Shown: positions 1 through 8,784 of the stretch, in pieces
Layout: the number at the start of each line of letters is the position of its first letter
How positions within the stretch are numbered: position 1 is the first letter of the stretch
DNA from: an uncultured Dehalococcoidia bacterium
Lineage (GTDB): Bacteria; Chloroflexota; Dehalococcoidia; Tepidiformales; Tepidiformaceae
Assembly: GCA_938015525.1 (NCBI GenBank)
Contig: CALLPC010000002.1
Location: 62,001 to 126,000, forward strand
Direction of reading: 5' to 3'
Length of the DNA stretch: 64,000 bases
The notes under the pieces: model-generated
What the model saw: the letters and a program-made list of their open reading frames with translations, nothing else
The model's database searches: none
What the model was told of the DNA's origin: nothing
Position numbers and translations under genes: made by a program

Positions 1-1083
1 TTCGACCCCGGCGCCTACATGGACCGCAAAGAAGCCCGCCGCGCCGACCGCGCCACCCAGTTCGCCTTCGTCGCCGCCGACGAAGCCCTCGCCCAGTCCG
101 GCTTCCGCCCCTCAGCCGAAAACGGCGACCAGGTCGCTGTCATCATCGGCACCGCCATCGGCGGCATCACCACCCTCGCCGCCGAATACGAAACGATGCG
201 GATTAAAGGTCCTGGCCGCGTCTCACCCTTCCTCATGCCCATGATGCTCGCCGACATGACCAGCGGCCAGCTCAGCATCCGCCTCGGCGCCCGGGGCGTG
301 AACTACTGCCTCGTCAGCGCCTGCGCCAGCGGCGCCGACAGCATCGGCGAAGCCGCCAACATCATCCGCCGCGGCGACGCCGAAGTCGTCCTCGCCGGCG
401 GCACCGAAGCCCCCATCACCCCCATCGTCGTCGCCGGCTTCGCCTCCGCCAAAGCCCTCACCACCGCAAACCACGACCCCGCCCACGCCTCCCGCCCCTT
501 CGACGCCCGCCGCGATGGCTTCGTCCTTGCCGAGGGTGCCGCCGTCCTCGTCCTCGAAAGCGAAGACCACGCCCGCGCCCGCGGCGCCACCATCCTCGCC
601 GAACTCGCCGGCTACGGCGCTACCTCCGACGCCTACCACGTCACCCAGCCCGACGACCGCGGCGAAGGCGCCGCCCGCGCCATGCAACTCGCCCTCCGCC
701 GGGCCGGCCTCCAGCCCGACGATATCGACTACCTCAACGCCCACGGCACCTCCACCCCCATCAACGACCGCCTCGAAACCCTCGCCCTCAAACGCGTCTT
801 CGGCGAATACGCCTACGACCTCCCCATCAGCTCCACCAAGTCCATGACCGGCCACCTCCTCGGCGCGGCCGGCGCCGTCGAGGCCGCCATCGCCATCCTC
901 GCCCTCCAGAAACAGACCATCCCCCCGACCGCCAACTACGAATTCCCCGACCCCGACTGCGACCTCGACTACGTCCCCAACGTCGCCCGGCCCGCCCGCC
1001 TCGAGGCCGTCATGTCCAACTCCCTCGGCTTCGGCGGCCACAACTCCAGCCTGATCTTCCGCACCTACCGGCCAGCTCCATGA
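1..1083 (+). CDS. fabF: beta-ketoacyl-ACP synthase II (5' end cut by window)
   Basis: Condensing enzyme that elongates acyl-ACP with malonyl-ACP in fatty acid synthesis, cytosolic. The frame is open to base 1, and the first codons (FDPGAYMDRKEARRADR) match the N-terminal part of FabF, so the start lies upstream and the ATG at 19 is internal. About 360 residues are visible. The Cys-His-His set is present: nucleophile Cys in SACASGAD, first His in NAHGTSTP, second His in SMTGHLLGAAGA, followed by the glycine-rich C-terminal SLGFGGHN motif. Its stop overlaps the next start by ATGA, so it is translationally coupled to recJ. A polyketide-type ketosynthase is a less likely alternative. Confidence 0.93.
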   Translation, partial: FDPGAYMDRKEARRADRATQFAFVAADEALAQSGFRPSAENGDQVAVIIGTAIGGITTLAAEYETMRIKGPGRVSPFLMPMMLADMTSGQLSIRLGARGVNYCLVSACASGADSIGEAANIIRRGDAEVVLAGGTEAPITPIVVAGFASAKALTTANHDPAHASRPFDARRDGFVLAEGAAVLVLESEDHARARGATILAELAGYGATSDAYHVTQPDDRGEGAARAMQLALRRAGLQPDDIDYLNAHGTSTPINDRLETLALKRVFGEYAYDLPISSTKSMTGHLLGAAGAVEAAIAILALQKQTIPPTANYEFPDPDCDLDYVPNVARPARLEAVMSNSLGFGGHNSSLIFRTYRPAP

Positions 1084-2795
1084 CGCTCCCCCTCACCGGC
1101 CCTCCGCCCCCCCGCTGGCGCCTCCGCGACCCCTACGCCCACCAGCACGGCATCCCCCGCTTCCCCCCCGTCGTCGCCGCCGTCCTCGCTGCCCGCGGCA
1201 TCACCACCCGACAGCAAGCCGAGGCCTTCTACCGCCCCCACCTCCTCCCCGACCACGACCCCCTCCTCCTCCCGGGCATGGCTGACGCCGTCCGCCGCGT
1301 CGCCCGCGCCCTCCGGGAAGGTGAACTCATCGCCCTCTACGGCGACTTCGACGTCGACGGTGTTACCTCCGTCGCCATCCTCCACGAAGGCCTCGCTCCC
1401 CTCGGTGCCCGCACCCGCCCCTACATCCCCGACCGCTTCACCGAGGGCTACGGCCTCAACCTCGGCGCCATCCGCGCCCTCGCCGCCGCCGGGGCCACCC
1501 TCCTCATCACCGCCGATTGCGGCATCTCCTCCGTCGCGGAGGTCGCCTTCGCCAACGAGCTCGGCCTCGATGTCATCATCCTCGACCACCACACCGTCCC
1601 CGACGTCCTCCCCGATGCCCTCGCCGCCGTCAACCCGAAGCGCATCGACTCCCCCTACCCCTTCGATGAGCTCGCGGCCTGCGGCGTCGCCTACCGCTTC
1701 CTCCAGGTCCTCTACGACCACCTCGCCATCCCGTTCGACGACACCGCCTTCGTCGACCTCGCCGCCCTCGGCACCGTCGCCGACGTCGCCCCGCTCATCG
1801 ACGAAAACCGGCGCCTCGTCGCCCGCGGCCTCGAGGTCATGCGCGCCGGGAACCTCCGCCCGGGCCTCGCTGCCCTCGCCCGCGTCTCCGGCGTCGCCCC
1901 GGAACGCTTCACCGCCGAGACCCTCGGCTTCGCCCTCGGCCCCCGCATGAACGCCGCCGGCCGGCTCGCCCACGCGAATATCGCCCTCCAGCTCCTCCTC
2001 GAACGCGACTACCGCCGCGCGTTCGACCTCGCCTCCCAGCTCAACGCCCTCAACCGCGAGCGCCAGCGCCAGACTGAAGAAGCCACCAACCTCGCCGAAG
2101 AGCTCCTCGGCCCCGTCGATGCCCCCCTTCTCTGGGTCGTCACCGACCGCATCGCACCGGGCATCGTCGGCCTCGTCGCATCGCGCCTCGCCGAGCGTCG
2201 CAACCGCCCCGCCATCGTCCTCTCCCGCGGCCCCGAAGAATCACGCGCCAGCGCCCGCAGCGTCCCCGGCTTCGATATCGTCGCAGCCATTCGCGCCGAA
2301 AAGCACCTCCTCGTCCGCCACGGCGGTCACCGCGCCGCCGCCGGCTTCACCGTCCGCAACGAACACCTCGACGAGCTGCGGGAACGGCTCACCGCCACGG
2401 CCGCTGCCCGCCTCGGCTGGGAGCCGCCTCGCCGCGTCATCGATATCGACGCCGAGGCCCCCCTCAGCGCCCTCGATGGCCTCGAGGTGAAGGGGCTCCT
2501 GCGCTTCGAACCCACCGGCCATGGCAACCGCAAGCCCGTCCTCCTCAGCCGTAGCGTCAGCCTCCTCCAGGCGAAGCCCGTCGGCGCTGCCGGCGACCAC
2601 CTCCGCCTCACCCTCCGCCACGGCCCCGTGACCTGGCGCGGCATCGCCTTCCGCCAGGCCGGCGCCGACCTGGACGCCGAGCTCGATATCGTCTACTCCC
2701 TCCAGCACGACATCAGTGGGCAGGGCGTCGAACTCGAAGTGCTCGATATCGCCCCCTCCGCTCTTGCCCGCCCCCTCGAACGCGGCACGACATGA
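1080..2795 (+). CDS. recJ: single-stranded-DNA-specific 5'-3' exonuclease RecJ
   Basis: Nuclease that degrades single-stranded DNA 5' to 3' in recombination, mismatch and base-excision repair. The protein has 571 residues, the usual length. DHH-superfamily motifs are in order: motif I GDFDVDG near residues 89-94, TADCGIS near 145, the DHH triad at about 169-171, and the DHHA1 motif GGHRAAAGF near residue 416; these carry the metal-binding Asp and His residues. The C-terminal part fits the OB-fold of RecJ. It starts inside the stop of fabF (ATGA) and its own stop overlaps the next gene in the same way. Confidence 0.96.
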   Translation: MTLPLTGPPPPRWRLRDPYAHQHGIPRFPPVVAAVLAARGITTRQQAEAFYRPHLLPDHDPLLLPGMADAVRRVARALREGELIALYGDFDVDGVTSVAILHEGLAPLGARTRPYIPDRFTEGYGLNLGAIRALAAAGATLLITADCGISSVAEVAFANELGLDVIILDHHTVPDVLPDALAAVNPKRIDSPYPFDELAACGVAYRFLQVLYDHLAIPFDDTAFVDLAALGTVADVAPLIDENRRLVARGLEVMRAGNLRPGLAALARVSGVAPERFTAETLGFALGPRMNAAGRLAHANIALQLLLERDYRRAFDLASQLNALNRERQRQTEEATNLAEELLGPVDAPLLWVVTDRIAPGIVGLVASRLAERRNRPAIVLSRGPEESRASARSVPGFDIVAAIRAEKHLLVRHGGHRAAAGFTVRNEHLDELRERLTATAAARLGWEPPRRVIDIDAEAPLSALDGLEVKGLLRFEPTGHGNRKPVLLSRSVSLLQAKPVGAAGDHLRLTLRHGPVTWRGIAFRQAGADLDAELDIVYSLQHDISGQGVELEVLDIAPSALARPLERGTT

Positions 2796-3217
2796 CCAGC
2801 GACGAGCTGACCCTCACACCCGACGCCGCCCGCGCCCTCCGCGACGCCCAGGCCCTCTGCTACCGCGCCAGCTGCGTCATCATCACCCCCGAGCACCTCC
2901 TCGCCGCCTGCCTCCTCCAGCTGCAGGCGGCCGGCATCGCGGGTCTCCCCGACCCCTCGACCATCCAGCACGCCCTCGCCGCCACCGTAGGACTCGGCGA
3001 AGACCCCCTCGACCGCGACGTCGTCTTCGGCTCCGCCGCCCGCGAAGCCATCGCCCGGGCTGCCGCCGCCGCCCGGGCCGCCGGCCTCTCCTCCATCACG
3101 ACCCGTACCCTCGCGGCCGCCCTCGTCGAATCCGGCGAATGCAGCCCCATGTTCTTCGCCTCGCTCGGGATGCCCCGGACCGCGCTCCTCGAGGTACTCC
3201 GACCAGCCGGCCCCTGA
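2792..3217 (+). CDS. stand-alone Clp N-terminal (Clp-R) domain protein
   Basis: 141 residues made of two helical repeats like those at the N-terminus of ClpA/ClpB/ClpC. Repeat one (about residues 9-70) carries the typical TPEHLLAACL stretch and repeat two (about 75-140) carries FGSAAREAIARA. No AAA+ domain follows: the stop is followed by a gene on the other strand. In Clp ATPases this domain binds substrates or adaptors, so a free copy may act as an adaptor or decoy; that is inference. Coupled to recJ through an ATGA overlap, which is an unusual partner. The fold assignment rests on pattern recognition only. Confidence 0.75.
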   Translation: MTSDELTLTPDAARALRDAQALCYRASCVIITPEHLLAACLLQLQAAGIAGLPDPSTIQHALAATVGLGEDPLDRDVVFGSAAREAIARAAAAARAAGLSSITTRTLAAALVESGECSPMFFASLGMPRTALLEVLRPAGP

Positions 3218-3220
3218 GCC

Positions 3221-4132
3221 CTACGCCGACGCCCGCGGATGCGCCTTGTCGTACGCCTTCCGCTTCTGCTGATCCGTCAGATGCGTGTAAATCTGCGTGG
3301 TCGAGATGCTCGCGTGACCGAGCGCATCCTGCACATACCGCAGCGGCATCCCGCCCGCCAGCATATGCGTCGCATACGTATGGCGGAGCGTGTGCGGCGT
3401 AATCGCCGTATCCAGGCCCGCCTCCTTCGCATAGTTCTTCAAGATGAGCCAGAACCCCTGCCGCGTCAGCCGCTCCCCGCGCCGGTTGACGAACAGCGCC
3501 GCCTCTCGCCGGTTCCGGACCAGCCTCGGCCGGATGTGGAAAATGTACTGCCGCAGCTCGTCCACCGCCGTCGGCGGCAGCGTCAGCACGCGCTCTTTAT
3601 CGCCTTTCCCCACACACCGCACGGTCACCGGGTCGCTCTCCAGCGCCACGTCGTTCACATCCAGCGAAACCAGCTCCGTCACCCGGAGCCCGGTCGCGTA
3701 CAGCAGCTCCAGCATCGCCTTGTCCCGCCGGGCTTCGGGCGTATTCCGCCGGGCCGGCTGCTCCAGCAGCTCGTCCACCTCTTCCACCGTCAGCGCCCGC
3801 GGCAGTTGCTTCCCCACCTGCGGCGACTTCACCTGCTCCGTCGGGTCCGCCCCGATCACCCCCTCCCCAACCAGGAAGCTGAAAAACGACTTCAGCGACG
3901 CCACCTTCCGCGCCACCGTCGTGTCTTTGTACTTCATCTCCTCCCGCAAATACGCGACAAACCGCACCAGGTGGTCCTTCGTCATCGCCTCCGGCGTGAC
4001 GCCCGGGTCAACACGCGACATAAAAGACGTAAACTGTGCGAGGTCATTCCGGTAGGCTGCCAGCGTATTCGGGGATGCGTTCTTCTCCACCGCCAGGAAA
4101 TTCAAAAACTGGTCGATGCGCTCGTTCGTCAC
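3221..4132 (-). CDS. tyrosine recombinase, XerC/XerD type
   Basis: Site-specific recombinase of 303 residues, most likely the housekeeping enzyme that resolves chromosome dimers at dif. The N-terminal SAM-like DNA-binding domain spans about residues 1-95. The catalytic residues are all present: Arg150 (ATGLRVTEL), Lys176 (GKGDK), His247 and Arg250 (HTLRH), His273 (LGHAS) and nucleophile Tyr282 (IYTHL). GTG start with GAGGT 9 bases upstream. No integrase-specific arm-binding domain and no adjacent attachment repeat or phage gene was seen, so a mobile-element role is unlikely. XerC cannot be told from XerD here. A promoter lies just upstream (4182-4211). Confidence 0.93.
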   Translation of the reverse strand: MTNERIDQFLNFLAVEKNASPNTLAAYRNDLAQFTSFMSRVDPGVTPEAMTKDHLVRFVAYLREEMKYKDTTVARKVASLKSFFSFLVGEGVIGADPTEQVKSPQVGKQLPRALTVEEVDELLEQPARRNTPEARRDKAMLELLYATGLRVTELVSLDVNDVALESDPVTVRCVGKGDKERVLTLPPTAVDELRQYIFHIRPRLVRNRREAALFVNRRGERLTRQGFWLILKNYAKEAGLDTAITPHTLRHTYATHMLAGGMPLRYVQDALGHASISTTQIYTHLTDQQKRKAYDKAHPRASA

Positions 4133-4181
4133 GTCGCGTTACCTCGATGCCGTTGCGGTCGTCGGTTCCAGGGGCGGCGCC

Positions 4182-4211
4182 ATGATAGGCACCCCCTTTC
4201 GCGGGTGTCCA
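4182..4211 (-). promoter_or_regulatory. promoter of the xer recombinase
   Basis: On the minus strand -35 TGGACA (4206-4211) and -10 TATCAT (4182-4187) are separated by 18 bases. Expected transcription start is near 4175, leaving a leader of about 43 bases. The rest of the 280-base divergent gap 4133-4412 holds no convincing gene. Confidence 0.5.
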
Positions 4212-4377
4212 TGGAATTTGACGCGCCCTGCGTGAATTTCTCGGTACTCCCTCCTCCCCCTCGGGTCACCCCGAACCTGCATGCCCCCGTCCCCCTGCCG
4301 TCCGCGCGTCCCATATCACGAGCCTAGCCGCCCGGCATGATCCGCGCACCCCCGCCCGGGCCCATCTCCCTGCCGGC

Positions 4378-4386
4378 TGGTACCCT
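4378..4386 (+). promoter_or_regulatory. extended -10 element of the acyl-CoA dehydrogenase gene
   Basis: TGGTACCCT fits the TGnTAnnnT extended -10 form. No clear -35 is seen. Transcription would begin near 4393, leaving a short leader that holds the GGAGGA ribosome binding site at 4403-4408. Confidence 0.4.
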
Positions 4387-4412
4387 TGCACCAGGCCAAC
4401 CCGGAGGAACCC

Positions 4413-5597
4413 ATGGTCTCACTCGAACTCAACGACGAAGAAAAACTCGTCCAGCAGGTCGCCCGCGACTTCGCCCGCAAGGAAATCCGTCCCGTCGCCG
4501 CCTACTACGACGAGCGCGAAGAAGTCCCGTACGACCTCATCAAGAAAGCCGCAGCCATCGGCTTCGGCATCTCCAAACAGGGCTCGCTCCTCGATGGAGC
4601 CGCCTCCTCCCTCATCCCCTCCATCATCGCCGAGGAGCTCTCCTGGGGCTGCGCCGGCATCGCCCTCGCCATCAACAGCTCCGGCCTCGCCGCCGCCGCC
4701 ATCGCCGCCACCGGCACACCCGAGCAGCGCGAACGCTGGCTCGCCGCCATCGCCTCAGACGAGCACGAAGTCCACCTCGGTGCGATGTGCCTCACCGAGC
4801 CCGATGCCGGCTCCGACGTCGCCAACATCCAGACGACCGCCACCCGCGACGGCGACTTCTACGTCCTCAACGGCGAAAAACAGTTCATCACCAACGGCGG
4901 CATCGCCGATGTCCACGTCGTCTTCGCCACCGAAGACCGCTCCAAAGGCTGGGGCGGCCTCAGCGCCTTCGTCATCCCCAAGGGCACCCCCGGCCTCCAA
5001 GAAGGCACCGTCTGGAAAAAAATGGGCATCCGCGCCTCCCATACGGCCAACGTCATCCTCACCGACTGCCGCATCCCCGCCGAATACAAGCTCGGCGCTC
5101 CGTCCAAACCCGGCGGCTCCGCCGGCCCCGGCGCCGTTGGCGCCCTCATGACCCTCGAACGCACCCGCCCCGTCGTCGGTGCATACGCCGTCGGCATCGC
5201 CCGTGCCGCCTACGAATACGCCCTCGATTACGCCAAAACCCGGGTCCAGTTCGGCCGCCCCATCATCAAAAACCAGGGTATCTCTTTCATGCTCGCCGAT
5301 ATGGCCATGGCCGTCGATTCTGCCCGCCTCATGGTCTGGCGCGCTGCCTGGATGGCCGGCGCAAACGTCCCCTACCTCCAGGCCGAGGGCTCCATGGCCA
5401 AGTGCTTCGCCTCCGACGTCGCCATGAAGGTCACCGTCGACGCCGTCCAGGTCCTCGGAGGCCAGGGCTACATGCGTGACCACCCCGTGGAAAAGTGGGT
5501 CCGCGACGCGAAAATCTTCCAAATCTTCGAAGGCACCAACCAGATCCAGCGGCTCGTCATCGGCCGCGCCCTCGAGGCACTCCCGCCCCGCACCTGA
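4413..5597 (+). CDS. acyl-CoA dehydrogenase
   Basis: FAD-dependent alpha,beta-oxidation of acyl-CoA, the first step of beta-oxidation; electrons normally go to ETF. It has 394 residues, the usual size. The ATG at 4413 is chosen over an upstream in-frame TTG (4386) because GGAGGA sits 4 bases before it and the family begins at this point. Visible motifs are CLTEPDAGSD (FAD and substrate loop, near residue 130), FITNGG, RVQFGRPI, QVLGGQGYM, and the C-terminal IFEGTNQIQR, whose Glu is the usual catalytic base. Monocistronic, ending at a hairpin (5628-5656). Substrate chain length cannot be read. Confidence 0.94.
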   Translation: MVSLELNDEEKLVQQVARDFARKEIRPVAAYYDEREEVPYDLIKKAAAIGFGISKQGSLLDGAASSLIPSIIAEELSWGCAGIALAINSSGLAAAAIAATGTPEQRERWLAAIASDEHEVHLGAMCLTEPDAGSDVANIQTTATRDGDFYVLNGEKQFITNGGIADVHVVFATEDRSKGWGGLSAFVIPKGTPGLQEGTVWKKMGIRASHTANVILTDCRIPAEYKLGAPSKPGGSAGPGAVGALMTLERTRPVVGAYAVGIARAAYEYALDYAKTRVQFGRPIIKNQGISFMLADMAMAVDSARLMVWRAAWMAGANVPYLQAEGSMAKCFASDVAMKVTVDAVQVLGGQGYMRDHPVEKWVRDAKIFQIFEGTNQIQRLVIGRALEALPPRT

Positions 5598-5627
5598 CCG
5601 GGCATCACCCGTCGCCCGGGTACACCA

Positions 5628-5656
5628 CGGCCCGCCCCGACCTGCGGGGCGGGCCG
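5628..5656. terminator. GC-rich hairpin between convergent genes
   Basis: Perfect 11-bp inverted repeat (5628-5638 with 5646-5656, 7-base loop) between the acyl-CoA dehydrogenase (+) and the small exported-protein gene (-). There is no U-run on either side, so it may serve both strands or rely on another mechanism. Confidence 0.55.
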
Positions 5657-5680
5657 CGTCATCGCACAGGACCCGGCTCC

Positions 5681-5947
5681 TCAGCCCTGCGGCGCCTCGG
5701 GGCAGCCGTCGCCCGCCTTCCCCGGCCCATCCCCAGAGCGGTACGCCAGCGCATCATCCAGCGGCGCGAACTCCTGCGCGTCCCACGCTGCAACGCTGGC
5801 CCCGCTCCCCCCCGCGTGGGTATCGGCCGTCTCCAGCACCAGCGTCCCCGCCGGCGCCTCCGCACCCCCGTCCAGCACCACCGCCGCCAGCGGTAAGAAC
5901 GCAAACGTTAACGGAAGCACCATCAAAATCGCGAAGGTTCGGCGCAC
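5681..5947 (-). CDS. small exported protein of unknown function
   Basis: 88 residues. It begins with MRRTFAILMVLPLTFAFLPL, a signal-peptide-like stretch of two Arg and a hydrophobic core; the remainder is polar and Gly/Ala/Asp-rich with no recognised domain and one Cys near the C-terminus. The GTG start is supported by a perfect AGGAGG at 5953-5958, six bases upstream. It is divergent from the Ppx/GppA gene. The strong ribosome binding site and export signal argue for a real gene; no function is assigned. Confidence 0.6.
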   Translation of the reverse strand: MRRTFAILMVLPLTFAFLPLAAVVLDGGAEAPAGTLVLETADTHAGGSGASVAAWDAQEFAPLDDALAYRSGDGPGKAGDGCPEAPQG

Positions 5948-6044
5948 GTCCGTACCTCCTCAACCGGCTGGCATGCAGTCTACCACACTCCCCACAACCT
6001 CCCCTTGCCCCGCTCCCTCAACGGGCTCATGCTGGAACCACGAG

Positions 6045-7553
6045 ATGCCAGTCGCCCCCCGCCAGGCCGTCGCCGTCATCGACGTCGGCTCCAACTCCAT
6101 CCGCCTCCTCGTCGCCCGCGCCCTCAGCCACGACGCCTTCGAAGTCATCGACGAAGCCCGCTACGATGCCCGCCTCGGCGCCGGACAGGCCGGTGGCAAC
6201 CTCACCCCGGAAGGCATCGAGCGCGGCCTCCGCGCCCTCGCCATCATGCACCAGCTCGCCCGGGCCCATGCGCCCGCCGAAGTCATCGCCGTCGGTACCG
6301 AAGCCCTTCGCCGTGCACCCAACGCCGGCGATTTCCTCGAACTCGTCCGTCAGCGGGTCGGCCTTCGTGTCCGTGTCCTCTCCGGCTACGAAGAAGCCCA
6401 TGCCGGCTACCTCGGCGTCATCAACAGCACCACCCTCACCGAGGGCTACCTCCTCGACCTCGGCGGCGGCTCCCTCGAACTCATGACCATCCAGGACCGC
6501 GCCCTCCGCGAAGTCCAGTCCGTCCCCCTTGGCGCCATCTACAGCCGTGAAACCTACCTCCTCGCCGACCCGCCCCTCCCTCGCGAAGTCCGGGCCCTCC
6601 GGAAAGCCGTCCAGCGTTCTTTCGTCCCCGGCAACCTCCCGCCCGTGCTCTTCGCAACCGGCGGCGCCGTCCGCAACCTCGCCCGCATCATCCGCATCCG
6701 TCGCCGGTACCCGCTTGGCCGCCTCCACGGGCTCGAAATCACCCGCAAGGAAGTCCGCCGCCTCGCGCGGGAGCTCGCAGCCGTCCCCACCGACGCCCGC
6801 CGCCGCATCCCCGGCGTCGGCAGCAACCGCGCAGACCTCCTCCACGCCGCCGCTATCGTCATCGATGAAGTCATGGAGCTCCTCGCCGCACCCTCCCTCG
6901 TCGTTTCCGGCCAGGGCCTCCGTGAAGGCCTCGCCTGGCAGGCCATCCGCGGCGAAAGCCCCATCCTCCCCGACGTCCGCGCCGCCAGTATCGCCGGCCT
7001 CGCCCTCGCCAACGGCGTCGACATCGCGTCCTCCGAACCTACCGTCGAAGCTGCCGCCCGCATCTTCGACGCCGCCCGCCCCCTCCATGACCTGGGGCCA
7101 ACCGAGCGTGCCCTGCTCCTCGATGCCGCCCGCCTCGCTGGTATCGGCACCCACATCGACTACTACAACCGCGACCGCCACGCCGAGTACCTCGTCCACA
7201 GCGGCGACTTCCACGGATACTCCCACCGCGAGGTCGTCCTCCTCGCCGCCCTCGTCCGCTGGGCCGATGCCGGCACCCCCGACCTCACCCCCTACCGCGC
7301 CATCACCAACGGCTCCGACACCCGCAACGTAACAGTCCTCGCCGCCATCCTCGGCCTCGCGCGCGCCATCCGCCGCCGCTCCCCATCACCCGTCCGCAGC
7401 CTCCGCCTCGACCTCGCCGGCGACGCCCTCTACCTCGACCTCGAAGCCGACGCCCCGCTCGATGCCGAGCTCCACGAAATCGAACGCCAGCGCAGGCGTT
7501 TCGAATCCGTCCTCCGCTGCCGCCTGTTCGCCCGCGGCCCTGCCCTCTTCTAG
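6045..7553 (+). CDS. Ppx/GppA family exopolyphosphatase / pppGpp phosphohydrolase
   Basis: Hydrolyses terminal phosphate of polyphosphate or of pppGpp, in phosphate storage and stringent signalling. An actin-like ATPase fold begins at once with IDVGSNSIRLLV (phosphate 1 loop), followed by the second phosphate loop LDLGGGSLEL near residue 145. A C-terminal HD-like region (about residues 320-480) has HSGDFHGYSHRE. With the start at 6045 it has 502 residues, typical for the long two-domain form. An in-frame ATG at 5973 adds 24 poorly conserved residues and has no ribosome binding site, so it is not chosen. Ppx and GppA activities cannot be separated by sequence. Confidence 0.9.
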   Translation: MPVAPRQAVAVIDVGSNSIRLLVARALSHDAFEVIDEARYDARLGAGQAGGNLTPEGIERGLRALAIMHQLARAHAPAEVIAVGTEALRRAPNAGDFLELVRQRVGLRVRVLSGYEEAHAGYLGVINSTTLTEGYLLDLGGGSLELMTIQDRALREVQSVPLGAIYSRETYLLADPPLPREVRALRKAVQRSFVPGNLPPVLFATGGAVRNLARIIRIRRRYPLGRLHGLEITRKEVRRLARELAAVPTDARRRIPGVGSNRADLLHAAAIVIDEVMELLAAPSLVVSGQGLREGLAWQAIRGESPILPDVRAASIAGLALANGVDIASSEPTVEAAARIFDAARPLHDLGPTERALLLDAARLAGIGTHIDYYNRDRHAEYLVHSGDFHGYSHREVVLLAALVRWADAGTPDLTPYRAITNGSDTRNVTVLAAILGLARAIRRRSPSPVRSLRLDLAGDALYLDLEADAPLDAELHEIERQRRRFESVLRCRLFARGPALF

Positions 7554-8041
7554 CTCCCCGCCATCCGCCGCAGCGCCCCCGGCGGGATGAACCACTCGAG
7601 CCAGCAGCCGCCCGCTCGCGGCTCCCCCGCCGCCCGCACCAGCGCAGCCCCGCCCTTCTTGAACGTCACCGCCATCCCTCCCGGGTCGCCCGTCAGCAGG
7701 TACGCCAAGAGCTCACCCATCCACGGCTCGTGGCCCACGAGCACGACCGGCGAGGCATCCGTCTCCACTGCCATCTCGACCACCGCCTCGTAGTCATCCC
7801 CCGCGAGCGCATCGGAGAGCCGCACCCTCCCGAGCCCGAACTGCTCCCGCAAAATCTCCGCCGTCTGGACGGCACGAAGCCACGGCGAACTCACGATGAC
7901 CTGCGGCGTGACGAGCCGCTCCAGGCCCCGTGCCGCCTGCCGCATCCGCTCCGCGCCTTCCGCCGTCAGCGGCCGCTCGGCGTCAATCGCCACGGTGCCC
8001 CGTTCCGCCGCGACCGCATGCCGAACGAGCACCAGGTCCAT
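7550..8041 (-). CDS. SixA-like histidine phosphatase
   Basis: 163-residue histidine phosphatase superfamily protein. The phospho-accepting RHG-type motif is at the extreme N-terminus (LVLVRHAV, His8), the second core Arg is in SSPWLRAVQTAE, and the second His is in LVGHEPWMGEL. This size and layout match SixA, which removes phosphate from histidine phosphotransfer domains, but small-molecule phosphatases share it. The ATG at 8041 is used, since upstream codons encode only Arg/Ser-rich filler. It follows the NTF2-like gene by 7 bases, so the three genes from 8686 to 7550 look like one operon. Converges on ppx with a 4-base overlap at the stops. Confidence 0.88.
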   Translation of the reverse strand: MDLVLVRHAVAAERGTVAIDAERPLTAEGAERMRQAARGLERLVTPQVIVSSPWLRAVQTAEILREQFGLGRVRLSDALAGDDYEAVVEMAVETDASPVVLVGHEPWMGELLAYLLTGDPGGMAVTFKKGGAALVRAAGEPRAGGCWLEWFIPPGALRRMAGS

Positions 8042-8048
8042 CGCCCGG

Positions 8049-8411
8049 CTACCCTCCCGTCCCTGCCCCGGGTCCGGCGGCCGCCTCGAACCCCGCGAGT
8101 CCAATCTCGACAACCTTCCACTGCCCGAGCACCGGCCGCCAGCGCGTCGAAACCGTGACGTTGCCCGCGCTCGACCGGAACCGCACCAGGAACCGCGCTT
8201 CGCCCTCGTCCGCTCCCAGCTCCTCGAGGTCGAACCCCTCGACCCCCGGCAGCTGCGCCGGGGAAAGCCCCTGCCCACCCGAGGCGAGCTGCAACAGCTG
8301 CGTCATCGCCTCGGGCGCAAGGTCCGCCATCACCTGGGCGAGATTCCCGGTCATCACGGCCCGTGCCGTCCGTTCGGCGGCCGCACGGGCCTCCCCGGGC
8401 TCGGCGCTCAC
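8049..8411 (-). CDS. NTF2/SnoaL-like small protein, copy 2
   Basis: 120 residues of unknown function. N-terminal helical part (AERTARAVMTGNLAQVMADL) followed by beta-rich RFLVRFRSS and GQWKVVEIGL, the usual helix-then-curved-sheet pattern of NTF2-like folds. It resembles its neighbour 8408-8686 (compare VMTGNLAQVMADLAPEAM with VVAGNVAGLMGDFTPNAM), so the pair is a tandem duplication. GTG start overlaps the neighbour's TGA (GTGA). Possible roles are a small-ligand binder or enzyme; no catalytic residues can be named. Confidence 0.7.
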   Translation of the reverse strand: MSAEPGEARAAAERTARAVMTGNLAQVMADLAPEAMTQLLQLASGGQGLSPAQLPGVEGFDLEELGADEGEARFLVRFRSSAGNVTVSTRWRPVLGQWKVVEIGLAGFEAAAGPGAGTGG

Positions 8412-8686
8412 GTCCCCGTGACTTCCTTCACGTCGTCGATCTGCCACTTCCCGCCGTTCTCCACCCACTTGCTCCACACCACCCGCGTCTTCTCACCGAT
8501 GTACGAAATCTCGGCCTCGTTGTTGCCGAGGTCCTTGATCTCGAAGCGCGTCGCCGTAATCGGGTTCGCGGCCAGCGCCATCACCTTCGCCATCGCGTTC
8601 GGCGTGAAGTCGCCCATCAGCCCGGCCACGTTCCCCGCCACCACATCCTGGGCATGCCGCTCCTGCGTCGCCCTCAGGTCGCTCAT
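8408..8686 (-). CDS. NTF2/SnoaL-like small protein, copy 1
   Basis: 92 residues, first gene of the cluster that runs into the second copy and the SixA-like gene. Starts MSDLRATQERHAQDV at an ATG preceded by GGAGGA. Ends with WSKWVENGGKWQIDDVKEV, a typical last strand pair of NTF2-like proteins. Function unknown; a cavity-forming fold is inferred from the pattern only. Confidence 0.7.
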   Translation of the reverse strand: MSDLRATQERHAQDVVAGNVAGLMGDFTPNAMAKVMALAANPITATRFEIKDLGNNEAEISYIGEKTRVVWSKWVENGGKWQIDDVKEVTGT

Positions 8687-8784
8687 CGAAATCCTCCGAT
8701 TGAGAAAATTCGACCGCCGGGAACCGGCAGCCCGCCGGCAGCATACCCCGCCCGAATCGCCCCCTTCAATCCTGCCCGCCGCGT

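Noticed and set aside
3221-4132. Integrase of a mobile element
   Set aside because: Typical XerC/D length and motifs; no excisionase, attachment repeats, tRNA or phage genes nearby.
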